Positions 1 through 5,400 of a DNA stretch of 13,814 nucleotides are shown here, piece by piece. The position numbers were made by a program, and so were the translations under genes. The stretch's first letter is position 1. Each line of letters begins with the position of its first letter. The DNA is from an uncultured Fidelibacterota bacterium (GTDB lineage Bacteria; Marinisomatota; Marinisomatia; Marinisomatales; UBA1611): NCBI GenBank assembly GCA_913041325.1, contig CAJWHU010000029.1, forward strand, positions 1-13,814, read 5' to 3'. The notes beneath the pieces were generated by a model, which did not search any database, was not told the DNA's origin, and saw only the letters and a program-made list of their open reading frames with translations.

Positions 1-554
1 ATACCCCCAGCCATACCTTTAACATAAAGCTTTATTTCGCTAAAGGGCTTACCAAACGTTCTCAATGCCTTTTCTTGGAGCAATAAAACCCCAATATCCG
101 AGGGTAGTGAGTCAAAACCGCAGGAGTGTATAATTTTACATTTATTTTTCTTTGCTAATTTATCATACCTCTCAATGGACTCTCGTATGAATGGAACCTC
201 ACCAGTTAGATCACAGTAATGTGTGCCATTTTCAGCACAGGATTGAACAAGTTGGTGCCCATATTTTAAATATGGACCTACAGTGCTGATTACGACCCGA
301 GCCTTTAGTGTCATCTGGTCAATGGAATTTTTATTGAAACTATCTACAACAATAACTGGAAGATCAAGCATATCGCTAAAGCGATGCTCAAGGGCCAGTT
401 TTAGTTCACCTAACTTGCGTTCGTCTCGAGCTGCGATTGCCCAAGAGAATTGTTTATTTTTAACACCGTAGTGGTCTAGCAAATACTCTACCACTAGTCT
501 GCCTGTGAACCCAGTAGAGCCCATAACCACAAGATCGTATTGAAAACTTTTCAC
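1..554 (-). CDS. Saccharopine dehydrogenase-like (SCCPDH/trans-acting enoyl reductase family) oxidoreductase, 3' end outside window
   Basis: The visible 184 residues are the N-terminal NAD(P)-binding Rossmann part of a saccharopine-dehydrogenase-like oxidoreductase. Seen: a dinucleotide loop GSTGFTG at residues 12-18, right after a hydrophobic beta strand (YDLVVM), then STVGPY at 90-95, DLTGE at 115-119, and CGFDSLPSD at 145-153, which is highly typical of this family. Members are usually around 390-430 residues, so about half is missing past the window edge. The start is taken as GTG at 554: an in-frame TAA lies just upstream and no ATG precedes the Rossmann strand; the next ATG (codon 11) would cut into it. 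No good Shine-Dalgarno sequence is visible. The gene starts 42 nt after the LRR lipoprotein stop with no terminator between, so co-transcription is possible. The substrate cannot be told from sequence. It looks cytosolic, a housekeeping-type gene next to surface-protein genes. Confidence 0.88.
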   Translation of the reverse strand, partial: MKSFQYDLVVMGSTGFTGRLVVEYLLDHYGVKNKQFSWAIAARDERKLGELKLALEHRFSDMLDLPVIVVDSFNKNSIDQMTLKARVVISTVGPYLKYGHQLVQSCAENGTHYCDLTGEVPFIRESIERYDKLAKKNKCKIIHSCGFDSLPSDIGVLLLQEKALRTFGKPFSEIKLYVKGMAGG

Positions 555-596
555 AGAACTATAATTTGATGGTAATAAAGATGAAATTTAAACTGA

Positions 597-2162
597 CTAG
601 TTTTTGAAAGATTCAACATATATTTTCCGCAAAGTCTCTGATTCAAAACACACAGGTAAGGTATTGTTAAATGAATTTTTTGACACATCATAGTAAATGA
701 AATTATCCCAATTAAACCCTGAACCACACATCGCATCATGGTCAATCTCAGTTAAATTGTTTTTGTCAAGTCGAAGGTATCTTAGATTCGAATTATCCAT
801 GAAATAATCGGGGACATAACCGATTAGGTTATTACTAAACAGCCCTAAGTATTTTAAATTTGGAAGTTCTGTAAGATTATTAGGTATACTACCTTCTAAC
901 TTATTTTCAAACAGTGCAAGAGATACTAATGATTTTACATTTCCAATCTCGGTAGGAATAGTTCCACGGATTTTATTTTTACCAAGGCTTAAAAACTCGA
1001 GTTTGCTTAGATCACCAATGTCTCGAGGTATTGTTCCGCTGATATCATTATCCCAGAGGTTTAGATAAACTAGATGCTGAAGGTTTCCAACTGCCTCACT
1101 CAAGTTTCCAGACAATTTGTTAGAGCTTAGGTTCAGGTGTGTTAAATTTTTCAGGCTAAATATCTGGTATGGCAGATGACCAGAAAATTGATTGTTAGAT
1201 AGCCAAATTTCTTCCATATTTTTCAGTCTGTGTATATCTCCCGGTATGACACCTGTTAGCTGATTATCGCTCAGATTAATCACTCTTAAATAACTCATTT
1301 CCCAAAGTTGATCCGGAAGGCCCCCGGTGATAAAATTATTTTGTAGTCTCAATACCTCAAGATTCAATAATTTAAATATCTCCTTTGGAAAATCACCAAA
1401 CAATGATGATGATGATAGATCGAACTCTTTTGTTTCCAATAATGAATAATCCTTCCCCATTATGGTAACAAAATAATCTCCTAGCACTATGTTAGAATAT
1501 GATTCAAGACCCCAATGATCTACAACTCCAATTTGGTAGTAGAATGCCGAATCCATGGGGAGAAAAAATGTTGTATCATCTTTTTCATAAACTTTTTGAG
1601 CAATTTTATTATTGTCCATATCGGGGTTTTTTGATTGATAGATTGTATAATGGTTGAAGTCAATATCCAGATTTTTTTCCCAACGGATGCGAATTGCTTT
1701 ACTGTATTCGATTGGAAAAATTTTTGTAGGTGCAGGTGCCCTAATCTCAAGCTCATGCGTTCCCCTATCGCCAATAGCTACGGAGTCAGCTTTACTTTTG
1801 ACATTTACCCAGAACCAATTCTCAATTCGAGGATCAAAAGAATGTAGCTGAAAGACCGTGTCAGCTATATTTTGAACTATTTCAATTGTATCTATACTAC
1901 CGTCTTTTATCTGTTGAAAAAGCACATACTCCTTAAAATCGGAGGCTGTTGATTGCTTCCAAAGAATAACCATTTTATCTTTGTCATACTTTACCGAAAT
2001 GATTGGTACCTTTTCTGGAGGAGAAGGAGGAATGAACGACGGAGATTTAGTTTCCTGAATTGTAACTCTAGGAGGAGAGGGTTCGGGAGCTGGTGGGCTA
2101 CTGCAGCTCCAAAAAAGACAGATTGGCAGCAAATAATAGTAGAAATAAAAAAAACGGTTCAT
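597..2162 (-). CDS. Lipoprotein with FN3-like domains and plant-type leucine-rich repeats
   Basis: A predicted surface or periplasmic lipoprotein of 521 residues, probably a binding or scaffold protein; no catalytic motif is seen. Numbered from the ATG at 2162: a short basic N-terminus and a Tyr/Leu-rich hydrophobic stretch end at Cys20 in the context LFWSC. That is a relaxed lipobox, followed by a Ser/Pro-rich tether (SSPPAPEPSPP). Two FN3-like domains follow at about 55-135 and 140-230, each opening with a W-x(7-8)-DF-x-x-Y pattern. From about 247 there are ten consecutive 24-residue LRRs of consensus LxLxxNxLxGxIPxxIxxLxxLxx, with no insertion or deletion, then a degenerate eleventh repeat flanked by two cysteines. 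A TTG at 2174 would add four residues in frame (3 nt after the upstream small gene); ATG is preferred because it gives a more usual signal peptide. The ligand is unknown. Confidence 0.88.
   Translation of the reverse strand: MNRFFYFYYYLLPICLFWSCSSPPAPEPSPPRVTIQETKSPSFIPPSPPEKVPIISVKYDKDKMVILWKQSTASDFKEYVLFQQIKDGSIDTIEIVQNIADTVFQLHSFDPRIENWFWVNVKSKADSVAIGDRGTHELEIRAPAPTKIFPIEYSKAIRIRWEKNLDIDFNHYTIYQSKNPDMDNNKIAQKVYEKDDTTFFLPMDSAFYYQIGVVDHWGLESYSNIVLGDYFVTIMGKDYSLLETKEFDLSSSSLFGDFPKEIFKLLNLEVLRLQNNFITGGLPDQLWEMSYLRVINLSDNQLTGVIPGDIHRLKNMEEIWLSNNQFSGHLPYQIFSLKNLTHLNLSSNKLSGNLSEAVGNLQHLVYLNLWDNDISGTIPRDIGDLSKLEFLSLGKNKIRGTIPTEIGNVKSLVSLALFENKLEGSIPNNLTELPNLKYLGLFSNNLIGYVPDYFMDNSNLRYLRLDKNNLTEIDHDAMCGSGFNWDNFIYYDVSKNSFNNTLPVCFESETLRKIYVESFKN
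621..1424 (-). repeat. Array of eleven 24-residue leucine-rich repeats (72-bp coding period)
   Basis: Ten repeats lie in perfect 24-residue register (nucleotides 1424 down to 705). An eleventh follows after a four-residue shift, to about 621. Repeats open with strands such as LRLQNN, INLSDN, LNLSSN, LNLWDN, LSLGKN, LALFEN and LGLFSN, and most carry the L-x-G-x-[ILV]-P turn of the plant-specific LRR class. Two cysteines, in AMCGSG and LPVCF, bracket the last repeat and could form a capping disulfide. The repeats differ at the codon level, which argues against very recent slippage. Confidence 0.85.
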
Positions 2163-2177
2163 TTTGTTTCGCAATTT

Positions 2178-2330
2178 TTACGACTGGATATCTATCTTAT
2201 CCATTTTTTTTTCGATTTCATCAATCTTGAGATGCATTTTTTTGAGTTGTCTAAGTTGTAAGAGATTTAAGATTAGGAGTATAATAATTGCGGTTCGTTG
2301 ACTATCAACAATCCTTCTCACTTTAATCAT
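2178..2330 (-). CDS. Small single-pass membrane protein with amphipathic C-terminal helix, 50 aa
   Basis: I do not recognise this protein. It begins MIKVRRIVDSQR, a basic N-terminus that favours a cytoplasmic N-terminus. A hydrophobic segment, TAIIILLILNLL at about residues 13-24, is probably membrane-spanning though short. It is followed by a Lys/Leu/Ile-rich helix (about 25-47) with a heptad-like hydrophobic pattern, suggesting a short coiled coil. It ends at TAA. Support for it being real: the ATG has a good ribosome binding site (AGGA, 6 nt spacer), the reading frame fits between the terminator of the upstream gene and the LRR lipoprotein start 15 nt downstream, and the protein has a coherent topology. 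It may be the lead gene of the LRR lipoprotein transcript, and the close spacing suggests translational coupling. It could be a small membrane partner of the lipoprotein or just a leader peptide; neither is shown. Confidence 0.65.
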   Translation of the reverse strand: MIKVRRIVDSQRTAIIILLILNLLQLRQLKKMHLKIDEIEKKMDKIDIQS

Positions 2331-2336
2331 AAAATT

Positions 2337-2342
2337 TCCTCG
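2337..2342 (-). promoter_or_regulatory. Ribosome binding site of the 50-aa small gene
   Basis: The minus strand reads CGAGGA, with the AGGA core six bases before the ATG at 2330. It is the clearest Shine-Dalgarno match I noticed in the window; most other genes here have weak or none. It is the main reason for calling the small gene. Confidence 0.55.
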
Positions 2343-2346
2343 TATT

Positions 2347-2376
2347 ATTATCATAAATATATGGACTATAATCCAA
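2347..2376 (-). promoter_or_regulatory. Candidate sigma70-type promoter for the small gene and LRR lipoprotein
   Basis: Minus-strand hexamers TTGGAT (2371-2376) and GATAAT (2347-2352) are separated by 18 bases, between the terminator and the small gene. The predicted start would leave only a very short leader before the ribosome binding site. AT-rich sequence makes chance matches likely, so this is tentative. Confidence 0.25.
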
Positions 2377-2378
2377 TC

Positions 2379-2406
2379 AAAAAACCCCGCTTATAATGCG
2401 AGGTTT
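2379..2406 (-). terminator. Rho-independent terminator of the giant secreted-protein gene
   Basis: On the minus strand an 8-bp stem (AACCTCGC with GCGGGGTT, one G-T wobble) encloses the 7-nt loop ATTATAA and runs into a T tract. It lies 27-54 nt after the stop codon at 2433 and separates that gene from the downstream small-gene/LRR unit. Confidence 0.85.
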
Positions 2407-2432
2407 CCGGGCAAAGAGGTATTAGTGATAAG

Positions 2433-5400
2433 TTATTTTAGAAGTAGCATTTTCTTAACAGAGGTAAAATTATCAGTTTCAACCATGTATAGGTACATCC
2501 CAGCTGATACAGTTTCCCCAGATTGGTTTGTTGCGTCCCAGAAAAAATGCTTTCTTCCAGGCCCCTGCATTCCAAGGTTTATAGTTTTTACAATTTTACC
2601 GCTAATATCGAAGATTCGAAATGTGACATTTGTATTTTCAGGAAGATCAAACTGTATTTTTGTAAACGGATTAAATGGATTCGGATAGTTCTGATATAAA
2701 GCATATTGCTCTGGCAATGGATCAACATCGACTCCTAGAACAGCAGCATCAACTATCTCAGAATATTCGCTGTAATTGCCGGAATTATCTACAGCCAAGA
2801 CTCTGTAGTAATTTGTTGTATTGTACTCAAATTCAAAATCAACATACACCGTATCTAGTAGTAAATGCTCAGTAAACTCTAAGAACTGATTGGTAAATGA
2901 CTTATGCAATAAATAATATTGAAAGTCGTCAGCTGAAATTGGATCCCACGAGATACTGATACCATCCTCCAACACGATTGCTGATAAATTTATTGGTGCA
3001 TCAGGCGAAAGGTTATCAACAGAATAGCCAGCTACCACCTCAGAATGGTATGATCCAGAATTCATTGATGCCACGACTTTGAAAGATGTAATCCCGTTAC
3101 CAGAGACCGTGGAGTCTGTTACAGTTGATACATCGTAGGTGTATGATTGGCTACCGTTCGCAACACCATTGAGAATATTTACCCATGTTGGTTCGGCCTC
3201 TATGGTGTCTGATCTAAAAATGGTGTAAAACTGTCCGGTTACATCGATTTGATCAAAAAATGAACCTTCAAAATCCAGATAAACCTTTCCACCCTCATCA
3301 CCAGGCACATCAGAAACAGATGTAATTTTTGGTTGAAAGAAGCGTGCCTCAAGCTCAAAGGTATCCCTGACTTCAACCTGACCATCGCTTAGAAGAAGTG
3401 GAATAGCATAATAGCCCTCCTCAGGTGCATTTCCCAATAGCCTATATGGTTGGCTATCTATAGCTATCCAATCAGGGTATTCTAACAGATTATCAAAGGT
3501 TATTTCCAGGTCATCTAGATCGACATCAGTTGCATGCAAAATAAAATCGAAGTCAACGCCAACACCAACTAAACTGTAAAGATCAGCAAATTCTGGTGGA
3601 TCGTTTACAGGAAGTATGGTTACAGAAAATTCTTCAACGTCTACCGCCCTTCCCATGTTATCGTTCGCATACACTGTTACAAAGGCAGATCCATTCCAGT
3701 TAAAGTAGGGGTTTATGTGAATGACTCCATCTATCACCTGAGTTGTAACTTCTTCTTCTGATGAGGTTGCTGATAACGTGATATCATCGTTGTCTACGTC
3801 TGATACTATAACCTCCACTTCTGATTCAGTATCCTCTTCCATTGTAATATCCTCAATTTCCTGTATGACGGGTTCGTCATTGACAGGAATTATATTTATC
3901 CTTACGTACCCAGTATCAGAAAGACCATCATATTCTCCATCTGTTGTCCCATCATCCATTAACAGGTAGCTCATACTATCCGGTCCGAAATAGTCTGTAT
4001 TGGGAGCATATGCAAGCATACCAGTATTACGTTCGATGGAAAATGAGCCATGAGTAAAAGGTTCGATTGTAGTAAAGGTAAGTCCCTGGTCATCCTGCTC
4101 CCCATCGAGGAGATCGCCATCATGCGCATCCAAGTATATTTCTAGGAAATTGTCTTCGTCAATGTTGTGAACTTCACTTGCCGCATACGGTTTATCATTT
4201 ACGGGAACCACAGATAGCTCAAAATCAGTTGTAGCCGAGAGATTATTATCTAAGGTTAGTTGCACCTCGATATCAACGCTTCCTGTCCAATTTGGTGCAG
4301 GTATAAGCGTTAAGGTATCCTCTTCGACTAATGCAGAAAGCTGCTCACTACTACTCGATGCATAAAAAACATGCTCATAATCAGCATAGGCCGACTCAAG
4401 AACTACGCTTAGAGTTTCATCCTCCATTACCAAGGCATCCGGGATATCAGCCAAAAAAGCATCTGAGGACACAGATAAAGAGGTATTTAGGTTTATTTCT
4501 GCTTGGTCAGGGTCGTTGCTGTAGATATTTACAGTTGAGCTATACTCACCTGGCTCTAATTCAACCGCCGTGTAATGTAATTTCAGGGTGTCGTATTCAC
4601 CCACTGAAATAGTGCCTGCGTTAGTTGAGCTACTAAACCATGAAGGCGTCTCAAGAGAGATTACTACATAACCATGGCCTTCATTTACTCCGGGTTCATT
4701 TTCTTGGTCCTGAGATGAATTAAATGAGGCACCGCCCCACCCTCCACTGAGATTTGCTCCTGTACGTCCACCACTGTATCCACCTCCGCCGCCACCGTCA
4801 GCATAGCCATCGCTTCCGCCACCACCAAAACCACCATAGCCCGTACCTCCTCCAGAGTAACCTACACCCCCTACGCCTCCATTTATGTACGAGTACGCGA
4901 TAGAACTACCTAGATGCCCTCCAAAAAGACCGTTCCCATAAAACCCTGCTCCAGAGTTACCCTCACCCTGGCCACCGCCTGCAAAGCCACCATATCCTGC
5001 TGCGCCAGTCTCACTGTTGTACGTTTCAACTATAGCATCATAGCCTTGGTAATAAGAGCCTGATCCACCGCCACCACCTGCGATGATAAGTATGGATTCA
5101 TCGTTATTGTGAGGTAGCCTTGTAACAAAAGTTCCACCTCCGCCTCCACCAGCATAACCACCGCCGTAGTTGCTTTCTTGGACACCCATTTGTCCAACAA
5201 GGATGTTTAAAACTTCACCAGCCTGCAATTCAAATTTTCCACTCATGCGACTGCCTAAGCCTGCGGCAATACCATTGTTTGTCACACCTCCACCTTGGGC
5301 ACCAAATACCTCAATGGAATAGAGGCCTGATTGTGGAACGCTCCACTCCTGAATACCACCACTTAATGTTACACCTCCTTCAAGGGTTGTACCAATGTAT

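Noticed and set aside
551..745. A 64-residue minus-strand frame overlapping the end of the LRR gene
   Set aside because: It is out of frame with the LRR protein over most of its length and has no domain pattern; it is a shadow of the real gene.
2172..2174. TTG at 2174 as the start of the LRR lipoprotein
   Set aside because: It would add four residues and lies 3 nt after the small gene stop. It has no ribosome binding site, and the ATG four codons on gives a more usual signal peptide. It is still possible by coupling.
4700..5200. Gly-rich DNA tract as a simple repeat, collagen-like or PE-PGRS-like low-complexity sequence
   Set aside because: There is no Gly-X-Y period or exact DNA repeat, and ordered non-Gly landmarks match the ALK/LTK glycine-rich domain.
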